From the NCBI GenBank assembly GCA_025266875.1, contig JALLLT010000002.1, forward strand, positions 124,001 to 188,000: a stretch of DNA of 64,000 nucleotides, in the 5' to 3' direction. A program made the translations under genes and the position numbers. The notes below the pieces were generated by a model, which did not search any database, had not been told where the DNA came from, and saw only the letters and a list, made by a program, of their open reading frames with translations. Every line of letters starts with the position of its first letter. Positions within the stretch are counted from its first letter, which is position 1. Of the stretch, positions 9,351 to 19,750 are shown in pieces. The stretch is from Fennellomyces sp. T-0311. Taxonomy: Eukaryota; Mucoromycota; Mucoromycetes; Mucorales; Lichtheimiaceae.

Positions 9351-10969
9351 CTGCTGTTCAATTCATGTTTATTGCTTATCTTAATGTAGTATGTCTTTTT
9401 AGTGAATAAATTGCTCATATAAGCCCAACGAAAAGATGACCCTTCAAGCAAAACAGCACTGCAGTTTAAAAAATGCAAAAGCCCTTCAATGGCCATTAAT
9501 GGTCTAGAAAGAAATAACTTGTGACGTGGATAGCCATAAAATTCTTCCTGGTAATCTTGCATGGCCATGGAGGGCCTTCCAAGCAAGGGGGTAGCCAAAT
9601 CAACCTCTGGTACCATTAAAGGCCATGAATGGCCATGAAAGGCCATTTAAGACAAAATAGCTTTTAAGATGTAGGAGATAGGCTTTGTTCGTCGAATTCG
9701 CGTGATGTTACCTTTTGGCGCATCCATATAAAGCAAAGTAATACGATTGCCTGATTGAAACAATTTGGTAAGTCAAACTGCGTATAAGCACCTATTGCAT
9801 AACAATAACTTACAGGTTTCTCCTTACGTACCGTTTATCAATTAGCCGGTAATACCAATTTTGTGCAATAAGATGCGGGTTTCTTCAACGATTTGGAGTA
9901 GCATGTCCTTCATGACAATAGGCATTTTCAGCCGACCATGCGTCCACTCCTTTGTTTCATCAACATGACTGCCGACTTCCGTACAGCCCAACTCTTTCCG
10001 TCCACCAATACAGCCTACGTCCGTCTTTCGACCCATAGCCTTTCGTTGAACTTCGTCTCTTGCGGAAAGCTTTCTTTTCTTATTACATGCTGATACGTTC
10101 GCTTTACTTGCTTTCTCTTTCCTGTATTTAACGTAATGTAACCATACTTTTCTAGGAATCAAAATTGGTCGCTGCTGCTTACTCGGTTACGGTGATATCA
10201 CTACAGGTATAGATATCATTCACGAAGCCAAACATAAGATATGTACTGCTTGTCTGCTTCTATGAAACCATCTACGTCGGCATTTTTGATAAAATTCTGG
10301 GACGATATCAGCAATGAGATAACTAGACATGGTAACAAATTATCAGCGGGATCGTGATCGACTTTTTGCGCGAACTTGTATGCATCTACTGCAGTACTCT
10401 ATAAACAATAACAAAACCCGCTAATTCAATGCGTTGAAATTGTCGGATAGCCTTTTCTTACCATTTTGGAAAGCTCATCCAGTTGTTTCTGGATATCAAC
10501 CCCTACTGGTAAAAGCTACGGATCCTCATATTGCTTTATTTCCTAAGCTCTGCACGCGTAAAAACTTCCTTCCAGTTTTCATCATCAAGATCGATCACAA
10601 AAGACTGACTAGGGCTATTCAAAGCAAGGAATAAGAATACACTTTGTATTGGTTAACCCTCTACTACGATTTTGTATAATTTTACTACTCTTAGGTTACG
10701 AATTACTACTATGCGCGATTTGTCAAGGTCTTATATCCTAGCATGTACACACACGCACACAAGAAGAGCACCTAGGCAAGTAAACCAGATTCATATCTGA
10801 GGTCCAGTTCCACATGTTACTTCTTTGTTGGTTTAGCCATTATTCTACGAAGATGAGAGGCTGCCCTTGATGCAATTTATATCGATTTCTTCGGCTAGAG
10901 CTCGCCGCCTTTTGATATGCAATTAAAGTGCAATGGTTTATGATTACGTCCATCGGCCGAAGTGCGTTG

Positions 10970-11518
10970 ACTACCTCTACGCAAGAAATGCGGAGAGGAT
11001 TTGAACCGTTGTCTTGCGCCAATATACGATAACAAGAACAATCGTGATCTATCATAACCTCGTAGTAAAAGCACATTCTGTACGAAATTGCAATATTTTA
11101 TACGTACTATACCATCCATACGTAGGAGATTATAAATTTATCAATACATAGACCCTCGATGACACTGAACCTTAATATTGGAAGCGAAGTGAGGCAAGGT
11201 AGTCATACTAGCGGCATTAGAACGCGTAGGCCAAAAACAGTATGAAGCGAAAAGTGAGTGTCGAGTGTCGAGGGATGATGTCATTACGCTGCGACCAGGA
11301 CAAGGCATAAGGGCAGTAGATTACATGTTGAATGCGGGTGTTTTTATTTTTTATAAACATATATGCAACCCCCGAACATGTTGAAACGTTCTATCTTACA
11401 GGAAATGAGAAAGGAAAAACACGATATAGTACTACTAAAAGGCGAAATTATGATCGGGGTGGGGTTTTGATATGTGGTAAATGAGGGGGGAGCTTTTTAC
11501 AAAACGAAGACGCTACGT
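10970..11518. other. Intergenic, 3' side of SAH hydrolase gene
   Basis: No coding sequence is recognised. A GGTTCAAATCC-like box occurs on the minus strand near 10,995 but no tRNA cloverleaf can be drawn around it. The part next to 11,518 should contain the 3' UTR and polyadenylation signals of the adjacent minus-strand gene. Confidence 0.35.
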
Positions 11519-13074
11519 TTAGTAGCGGTACATATCGCTCTTGTATGGACCGGCAACAGGGATACCAAGGTAGTCGGACTGGACGGGGGTGAGCTCAGTA
11601 AGCTTGACACCCAACTTGCCCAAGTGAGCGCGGGCAACTTCTTCGTCGAGCTGCTTGGGCAAGACGTGAACACCGACGGACCACTGGCCGGGCTGGGTCC
11701 ACAAGGCGATCTGGGCCAAGACCTGGTTGGAGAAGGAGTTGGACATGACGAACGAGGGATGGCCAGTGGCACAGCCCAAGTTGACAAGACGACCCTCAGC
11801 AAGCAAGATGACGTGGCGACCGTTCTTCATGGTGTAGCGGTCCACCTGGGGCTTGATGTTGACGCACTCGGCGGCGTTGGCCTTGAGCCAGGCAACGTCG
11901 ATTTCAATATCAAAGTGACCAATGTTGCAGACGATGGCATCATCCTTCATGTTCTCAAAGTGGGCACCAGTGATGATATCACGGCAGCCAGTGGTGGTGA
12001 CGAAGATGTTGGCCTCCTTGACAGCCTCCTCCATGGTGGTGACTTCGTAACCTTCCATGGCAGCCTGGAGAGCGTTGATGGGATCAACCTCAGTGACCAG
12101 GACACGGGAGCCGAAAGCACGGAGAGCAGCACTGCATGTGGTTGATTAGTTTTGCGTGAACTCAACACACCATTGAACAATTTTAAACTTACGCGCAACC
12201 CTTGCCGACATCACCGAAACCACCGACAACCGAGACCTTACCGGCGATCATGACATCAGTGGCACGCTTGATACCGTCGATGAGCGATTCACGGCAGCCG
12301 TACAAGTTGTCGAACTTGGACTTGGTGACCGAGTCGTTGACGTTGATGGAAGGCAACTTGAGGGTGCCGTTCTTCATCATCTTGTACAAGTTGTGGACAC
12401 CGGTGGTGGTCTCCTCGGAGAGACCCTTGATGCCAGGAAGCAACTGAGGGTACTTCTCGTGGACGATGTTGGTCAAGTCACCACCGTCATCGAGGATCAT
12501 GTTCAAGGGCTGACCATCGGGGAAGAAGAGGGTCTTCTCGATACACCAGATGAATTCCTCATCGGTCTCACCCTTCCAGGCGTAGACGGGGACACCAGTG
12601 GCAGCAATGGCAGCGGCGGCGTGGTCCTGAGTGGAGAAGCTACACGCAGAAAGCTTATTTAATATCCCACTCTTTTTGCCCTTCCCTTCTCCGCTTTCTA
12701 CTTACATGTTGCACGAGGACCAGGTAACCTCAGCACCAAGAGCAGTGAGGGTCTCGATCAAGACAGCGGTCTACGCGTTTCCAAGATACGTGAGCAATAC
12801 AGTCGTTTTTTAACCAATATCATACAAGCACTTTACCTGGATGGTCATGTGAAGACAGCCGGCAATGCGGGCACCCTATGCACAAAAAAAAACCGAATTC
12901 CGTGAGTCAATCTTGAAGTAAACAGAAAACACAAATGATCGTTACCTTCAAAGGCTGGCTGGGGCCGTACTTCTCACGAATGGACATGAGACCAGGCATC
13001 TCCTGCTCAGCAAGAGTAATTTCCTTACGACCGAAAGCGGCGAGCGAGATATCAGCAACCTTGTAGTTAGCCAT
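11519..13074 (-). CDS. SAH1: S-adenosylhomocysteine hydrolase
   Basis: NAD-dependent adenosylhomocysteinase, which cleaves S-adenosyl-L-homocysteine to adenosine and homocysteine and so relieves product inhibition of methyltransferases. Five exons (13074-12946, 12875-12837, 12770-12706, 12639-12193, 12131-11519) give 430 residues, the usual eukaryotic length. Visible signatures are the N-terminal [12 protein letters not shown], the substrate motif [38 protein letters not shown], the Rossmann NAD motif [17 protein letters not shown] and the C-terminal KSDMYRY that completes the neighbouring active site in the tetramer. All frames join without error. The GC-rich, codon-biased sequence fits a highly expressed cytosolic gene. 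CCAAT-type boxes lie upstream (ATTGG on the gene strand near 13,163). Confidence 0.97.
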
Positions 13075-15418
13075 GACTAGATGAAGAAGAAGTTTGGGGA
13101 AAGAGTCACCGAACGCGACGCGGCTCCACCAATTTATTGGGCTGTCAGAAAAATTTTACTCTCATCGTCCAATCAGCATTTTCAAAGGGATAGAGTTTCC
13201 GGTCACGGTCTTGCAGTTCGTAGTTCGGCATCCAACACCGCGGTGCGGGACGTGCATGCGTTACGCTGGTGTGACCTTAGAATCGCCCCAGGCAAGTCAG
13301 TTTGATCGGTGATATCTCAACACAAAACCGATCTTGCATGGACAGATGGTGATTCAAAATACGGTTCACATTGGTTGCTTGGTGATGATAACTTTTGAGC
13401 CTGTTGTCACGGTGCGTCCAATCAACCGGTTTAACGATGTCATGTGAAAAAGATCTGACCCCGACTTGGTGTTACACTGACCCCATTTTGGATGGAAAAC
13501 ATTGGGATCCACTCCACAGCCACTATTTTTTTGGGGGCAAAAATTCCCCCTGCGTCACCGTCATAGCTCATGCGCAATAATCGCGTAGTCATGTATATGT
13601 TCTCCGTGATAAAAGCCACTACGCTACGGTGCATTGCTGCGGGCGCAAGGTAACTCCACATCGATCATGCAGTACAAAATTTCGTTGTTATCGTGATTTA
13701 GGCTACGTGATACACAACTCGGTGTGCAAGAGAGGGCACCTGTTTCTGTTGTAATATATTCCGTGACAACAGTGCTCTTTTTCGTAAGTTTACATTGCTT
13801 TCTCTACTATTTATACAGTACAAGGAAAGATATTATTCCCTTGTTTAGCTTGTCCTACCAAAGATATCATTGTGCTTTTGGTGACGTGTAAAGTCAATAG
13901 AAATGCCAATATTTTATTTGTGATACGTCGCATTGAATCTTAGGGACAACAGACCCGATCCTGCATTTCAATCTCACGCCGAGTTTTTATACGAACGACA
14001 GCATAAAACCATCACTGTTCGATTTATTCCCTGTCTGTAGTACTGAAATATCTTTCTGCTTAAAATAAAACTTGATGCTCTCTTTTACAAACTACCCAAT
14101 ACTATCCATTAGGATAATGACATGGCTATTTACTAGGACTCTTTCCACGTTACAAATAAGTCGCCGTTTATACCCACCTTGCTATTTCACTGTTAGGAAT
14201 CATTTTGAACCTCGAAATAGCATTGGATTAAATTGCGTCGGCTGGCGTCATATATCGTAGCACAGCAGCTGCGTTGATTTGGTCCCTAGATGAAGTGACA
14301 CAAATTGTCTAAAGCGACAAGAGACTGATTCGGTCAGTAGTAAGAAAATCGACCAACACGCACAATATAGACGGATAAAGTGATAAAGGAAAGGGAAGGC
14401 CAGTCAAAATTAGCAAAAGGTAGTCCATTGATGTGTTCAGGATGGTTACCTAATATCAAGTGAGATACATATATGAAAACGATTGCAACATTACAATACG
14501 TGGCTATAGCCTCGATGATGCATTATTTTGTCCAAGACAATATCACTCACGTACTCAGTTTTCTACTCATATCATCAACGAAGCCATGAGCGCTGTAAGC
14601 TTTGCTGGGACCAGTAGAGGTCTATGAACATCCATCCAATGCCAAGCTAATTCAGGTCGAGACATCTGCAGTGGCATTATCCGGTCTGGCTCAAAACGCC
14701 ATGGCGTAGATCCCTTCGGTCCTATGGTACTGATCACTAGTACGACAAGAATTCCCATGAGATGGTAACGTATATGGATCATCCGTAGACAAATCACAAC
14801 TACTAGACTTTCTCACACGGCCGTTTGTTAAGGAGGAACACGAACCTCAGCTTTTTTTATTAATTGGCAAGGGGTTTACCGGACATGAAGCATTATGTTG
14901 GTCCCACAAGACATCAATCACAAGTTTCCCTAATCATCATTGAATTTCCTGGCAGCCAAGAAGTTTCCAGCGGTGCGTTTCGATATCAGCACTGGCTCAC
15001 TCCGGCAAAGTGGATTGGGAGCATCTATCGTATTCAGTTACACAGGTCTCGAAAAAAAGGAATAACGAAAGGTTACGCAGATGGTTGATCGACTTGGTGC
15101 TTTTGGTACGTTCCTGGTCGAAGTTGGTACGGCTCTAAATAGTGAACAGAAGAGGATTGTGGGAGGAGAACAAATCCTTGTCCTCATTCACTTTTCGTTG
15201 CACTTGGTCATGGAGAACACTAAGACCTCATTTACATAAAAACGTTTCCTACTGATATTATCGTTCATCTCACTCGCTGTACCAATACTAAAGATATGTT
15301 GTAACCTACCACGCACATATTATTATGCATAATATTTAAGATCCCTCTTTTCGTATTCTCTATAGTACATTTAGATATTTCGACATGACTCTCTGATGCA
15401 CAACAAAATTCCTACCAC
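13075..15418. other. Gene-poor intergenic region
   Basis: The first 250 bases serve as the SAH1 promoter. Beyond that only short open frames occur. One of them (14797-14567, -) contains a protein-like run around PWRFEPDRIMPLQMSRPELAWHWMDVHRPLL that may be a gene relic, but I cannot assign it. No repeats or RNA genes were recognised. Confidence 0.35.
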
Positions 15419-15478
15419 ATGATTTTTTTCGTGACCTGTAAGCGCGGGCTCAGTTACGATGTACTTTTGTTTCCAATG

Positions 15479-17436
15479 CTCCAACCTGACAACATCTACA
15501 ACATCGATCTTTGTGGGATTCGCGGCGCGATTGCTCGGCTTGAAATGGAGAGCATTTCAGACGTGATTGAGCATTCAACAACTATGCTCGACGAGTTGTA
15601 CGATGTATGCACAGCTCTTCTTTCTACTCGTGCTCGAGCTTTTGGAGAAAAGGGAACCTTCGATCAAGCGATAGCAGACGCGTCAAAAGCAATCGAAATC
15701 CGACCGGCATCGGTGCAAGGCTACCTAGCGTCGAGTGAAGTGTATACGATGCAAGGAAGACATCCACTGGCTATATCAGTACTTGAAGAAGGTTTGCGTG
15801 CTGTGCTCCCGTCTGACTGGCCTCTGCTTTATGAGAAACGAGAAGTGTCAATGCAATCCATGGAGACAAAAGTTGATTTCGTCCGCAACTTGCCTTCTGA
15901 AATCAATGTACAAATATTTGATCTGTTGGGCAATGACGATGATGAAGCACTTATCGGCTGTACCCTCGTATCGAAATATTGGCGAAGTGCTATACTGGGA
16001 TATTCGAGGTTATGGGAGGTTGCTGAATTTGGCATGGTTAATCGTAACAGGACAGCATCGCTGTTACAGTCCGTCAGCATGCATGTAAAAAAGCTCACGT
16101 TTTACCCGTCGCGAAGTGCAAAAGAGTACGACTCGGTACTGGCACTCGCATCAAAGTCAATGCTCCTGCATACAACCGAGCTTGCTACTGGTAAGAGGAA
16201 GTAGCAGTAACCGATTAGATGTGTTACTAAGCGTGTACAGAGGCTGGTTTGTTTAGTGAACGCAAGCTGAATCCAGGGGCATTCCTCGGGAAGCAATTGA
16301 ATGAGCTGGTACTCTGCTGCGTAAATTGGAGCAACCAAGCCAAGCGCAGTGACCCAGTTTCTCTCAGCTCTATTTTGATCCAATGCCCAAATTTGAGACA
16401 CCTTTATCTCCAGTTCACGTACTCTCCACCTAATTTGATATACTTTGGCTCATCAAAACTATCAGGGCCTTTGAAGCTGCAAACAGTATTTTCAAGTTTC
16501 CGTGGAGCCGATGATATTGCGATTCTTGAAAAGCTGATACCGTTATGTCCATCGCTGCTATACCTTCATACTCGATCTCCTGAGCCTCGTATCCTATCGC
16601 TCCTTGATCAACATTGTCCGGATCTAAAGCAGTTGCATATGTGGTCCTTCTTTTTCTTCTCTCCGCCGAAAAACAGTGAAGCGGTTCCACAGAGTAGCAG
16701 TGGGTTAAACAAGGTTTACTGCGAAGTATCGAATGCCGACCAAATAGCGAATCTAGCACCGTTGCTTGTGAAAAGCAAAGATTCTTTGCAAGTCCTGCAT
16801 TTGCGACTGACTGAACTATCCTCGACCATGACAGTATCGGATCTGTCGTTCGCACTGCCAGACGTCGAATACAGCCAACTAAAGGAATTCCATTGCCATG
16901 CCAAAGAATACGATGAAAGCATATCCAAGATCATGCGGCAGTGCCCAGCGCTGGATTCGGTTCTCCTTAATGTCAATGACATCATTCCAGACCACTTTTT
17001 CCTAGCATTGGCCCAACTAACGCACCTTCGTCGACTAAATATTGAAGCAATGCAATCGTGTGAGAATCTCGAACAGTTTTTTGCTTATCACGCGGTACGT
17101 GATCAAGGATCGACGCTTGAAGGCGTCCAAATTCAAGGTTGCGATGATATGACAGACGATATACTTTACGAACTTGCAAGTGTTGTTACTCTTCAAACAA
17201 TTATTATCCGTGGCCGTTTTCCATTGACAACACCAGAAGGGATGTCTCGATTTGTGCGCAAACTTGGAGCAAACGCAAATCTCAAGTTTCTTTTCATGCA
17301 GAATGTAGTCCTAGCTCATGATTCGGTTGAAGAATTGGAGAGTGATGTATGCTTAAAAGTAAGATGTACACCCGATGAGGATTCTAACAGCTATCAACTC
17401 GGAGATGTCCACGATCCGTATTTCGGTTATTTCTGA
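15479..17436 (+). CDS. TPR / F-box / LRR protein 1 (tandem pair)
   Basis: A probable substrate-receptor subunit of an SCF-type ubiquitin ligase. The start is at 15479 (MLQPDN) or the in-frame ATG at 15419. Exon 1 ends at 16190. A 50-nt intron with GTTACTAAG branch sequence follows, and exon 2 runs 16241-17436, giving about 635 residues. The N-terminal third has TPR-type repeats (ARAFGEKGTFDQAIADASKAIE, then YTMQGRHPLAISVLEEGL). An F-box follows (VRNLPSEINVQIFDLLGNDD, CTLVSKYWRSAIL). The second exon is leucine-rich repeats (CPNLRHLYLQF, CPSLLYLHTR, HCPDLKQLHMW). It is about half identical to the next gene downstream and evidently arose by tandem duplication. The substrate is unknown. Confidence 0.8.
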
Positions 17437-17633
17437 GAAAAGTCACTTGTTAGCATGAATAAATATGTATGCACTATGTATTTGTAACATTTCTTCACGA
17501 ACACATCCTTTTCTACACAATCAGTCTGGTCTCTCATAGCCAGTTAAAAAAAAAGGGAATATATCTGCTCGCAGAATATTCAAGTAATTCATACAAACTA
17601 TATACGTATCCACGCAACGGCCGATTCGGTACG

Positions 17634-19750
17634 ATGCAGTGGCTATTAGGAAAGTGCTGCCGTGTCACATTGGACTTTTTGGTGACCCGTCCCGCCTCTG
17701 AATGCTGCGCCTTAGCTTGTACCTGGTACCTTTTCTTACCAATGACCGAAAGACTTTTGTCAGGGTCAAAATCTTTCCTTCATTTTGCCAAGCGATTCAG
17801 TGCCGAAAACAGTAGCATTTATGCGATTCCGGACGCAATCGATCGACTGGATGTGGACGGGATTCCTGGCGATGAGATGATTGAATACTCAACAGCAATG
17901 CTCGAAGAACTCGAGGATGCTCGTGTTTCGCTCCTTGCAGCTCGTGCCAGAGCTTTCCAAAAGCAAGGGGCACTCGACAAAGCAATAAAAGACGCGTCGG
18001 AACACATCACACTCAGACCAATGACAGTGCAAGGATATGTCATGTTGGGTGGAATATACGCAGGCCAAGGAAAATATCGAATGGCTATATCGGTGCTTGA
18101 AGAAGGCTTGCGCTCTGTACTTCCATCGGACTGGCCTCTGCTTTATGAAGAACGCGAAGCAATGAAACAATCCATGAACGCAAAAGTGGATTTCGTCTGT
18201 ATCCTACCTCCCGAAGTCATTGCACGAGTGTTCACCCTGTTACCTGACAATACCCTCGCCAGCTGCACTCTTGTATCAAAGCAGTGGCGAAATGTTATAC
18301 TGGGATTTGCAGAACTATGGAGCGTTGCCACGTTTGACTGGTATAATCACAATGCGACGGCATCCTTATTAAGAAGTGTCAGCATACACGTAAAGATGCT
18401 CCGTATCAACCCATCCAGAAACACGAAGGAATACGAGACTGTATTGGAACTTGCATCAACTTCAATGCTTTCATCCGTCGAGAGACTTGGTATAGGTAAT
18501 ATGACACATCAGCAAAGTACGGCTGTTACTAAACTTGTACAGAGCATTATACCTTTAGCAAGCCCGAGGCTGATTACATGCATCTTCTCAGGCTTCTTGG
18601 ACCGCAGTTGACGACACTTGATCTTCAATGTAATGACACCTGGGTAGATCAAAATAAGGACAAGGAGATTTTCTTGGATCCTCTTTTGACATTGTGCCCA
18701 AACTTGAAGCATCTTTATCTCGACTTTAGTCGTTGTCGATCTCATTTGTCATTTAATATGTCAAAGTTATCCGGTCCCTTGGAGCTGGAAACATTATCCA
18801 CAAACTTTGGTGAAAGAGAGCATGTTCTTGAACAGTTGATACCGCAGTGCCCGTCTCTGCTATCTTTCCACGCTCGATCCATTGCTTTTCGCACCCTATC
18901 GCTCCTTGATCAACATTGCCCAAACTTGAAGCAGTTACATATAAGGCCGTTCTTCTCGCACTCTCCAACCAAAGGCCGTGATCAACGGAGTGCGAGCGGA
19001 TTAGAGGAAATCCATTGTATAATATCGGATGTCAGCCAGATTCACAGCCTGGCGCCAATACTTGTGAAGAGCAAAGATTCTTTGCAGGTCCTGGGCCTGC
19101 AATTGTCCATCCCCCTCTCCAGCATATCAGTATCAGAAATTTCGCTTGCGTTACCAGATATAGAGTACAGTCAACTAAAGAACTTCAAATGCCAGGCCGA
19201 AAGATTTGACGACAGCATATCCAGAATTATACGGCAATGTAACACACTCAGAAGGGTTGTCCTTCAAATCGGGGGCAGCATTCCGAACGACTTGTTCCAA
19301 GCACTCACGAATTTGTCACATCTCCGGCGGTTGGAGATTTTTACAAGAACAGACGGTGGTGGTCTCGAGAATTTTATCGCTTACCATTCTGCTCTCGGCC
19401 AAAGATCCACTCTAAGAACAATTAAAATTCACGGCTGCGACTCGGTGACTGACCAAATCCTTCATTCACTTGCGGATCTTCTGACACTACAGACCATAAT
19501 GCTCCAAGGCCCGTTTCTATTGACATCATCAGAAGGGATTTCTACATTTGTCCGGAAACTTGAAGCGAACGCAAATCTCAAGTATCTTTCTTTTGAACAA
19601 ATTGAAGACTTGACTGACAGTTTGGCTGTTGATCTGGAGCATACAACATGCTTAAAAATGAAAAAATGCTTGACTGGAGAACCATCGTTCAGAGGACTCT
19701 ATTTTGGAAGCAACGACGAAACATACGCTAGTAATTCATGGGTCATGTAA
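17634..19750 (+). CDS. TPR / F-box / LRR protein 2 (tandem pair)
   Basis: A paralogue of the preceding gene, starting about 200 bases after its stop. Candidate starts are 17634 (MQWLLG) and 17742 (MTERLL); similarity to gene 1 begins only after both, so the second is as likely. Exon 1 ends at 18495. The intron 18496-18542 has a near-consensus branch site (TTACTAAAC), and exon 2 is 18543-19750. The total is about 653-689 residues. Domain order is the same: TPR-like pair (ARAFQKQGALDKAIKDAS, YAGQGKYRMAISVLEEGL), F-box (VCILPPEVIARVFTLLPDN, CTLVSKQWRNVIL) and LRRs. Without removal of the intron the frame stops at 18611, so the splice is essential, not a mutation. Confidence 0.8.

Larger units (their letters stand above)
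6039..9671. mobile_element. Plavaka/KDZ-like DNA transposon inserted in the repeat-family gene
   Basis: Comparison with the uninterrupted site in copy B (near 37,617-37,628) places the insertion exactly. The left junction reads TTGGGTA then CATCGCAAAA. The right junction reads TTTTAAGATG then TAGGAGA. This fits a TA (or GTA) target duplication with imperfect short terminal inverted repeats CATCnnAAAA. Both subterminal regions (6150-6240 and 9485-9655) are packed with TGGCCATT/AATGGCC motifs, as expected for transposase-binding arrays. The element carries a 3' portion of a transposase (-) and a spliced accessory gene (+). With no intact catalytic core it is probably non-autonomous. Confidence 0.75.
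5828..10670 (-). pseudogene. Disrupted copy of the repeat-family gene (copy A)
   Basis: Minus-strand remnants of the gene that is intact at 36050-37870. The segment 10650-9690 carries the equivalents of exons 3-5 and the start of exon 6, including the GRK-x-D, KELGC-x-EVG, LKMP and MKDML motifs at 10162-9842. The last exon is broken after the codons for KPISY at about 9672. Its continuation (PSCSDDFAIRIIPVLQLAT-like) resumes at 6036 and runs to about 5828. The gap is the transposon at 6039-9671. Exon 3 also has a small deletion that leads to an early stop near 10555. The first two exons are absent because the repeat fuses to unrelated sequence at about 10670. Confidence 0.75.
5090..10970. repeat. 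Copy A of a large inverted duplicated repeat (matches 33.81-38.65 kb)
   Basis: Read in reverse complement, this block matches the region at about 33,810-38,650 at high identity. Collinear segments are 10970-10690 with 33810-33924 plus 35135-35290, 10665-9672 with about 36615-37620, and 6038-5090 with 37620-38645. Copy A lacks the LINE (33.9-35.1 kb), the tandem repeats and the first two exons of the repeat-family gene. It also carries a 3.6-kb insertion at 6039-9671 that copy B lacks. It is therefore a decayed copy of a multi-part repeat, not a clean recent duplication. Confidence 0.8.

Noticed and set aside
10960..11060. GGTTCAAATCC box on the minus strand suggesting a tRNA gene
   Set aside because: The T-stem pairs in only about three of five positions, no A-box or D-arm is found at the right distance and no acceptor stem can be drawn.
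11474..12145. 223-codon plus-strand ORF
   Set aside because: It is the antisense shadow of the last exon of the SAH hydrolase gene, whose identity is unambiguous.
18496..18611. Apparent frameshift between two halves of TPR-F-box-LRR gene 2
   Set aside because: A proper intron with GTAATA donor, TACTAAA branch and ACAG acceptor restores the frame; the paralogue has an intron at the same place.
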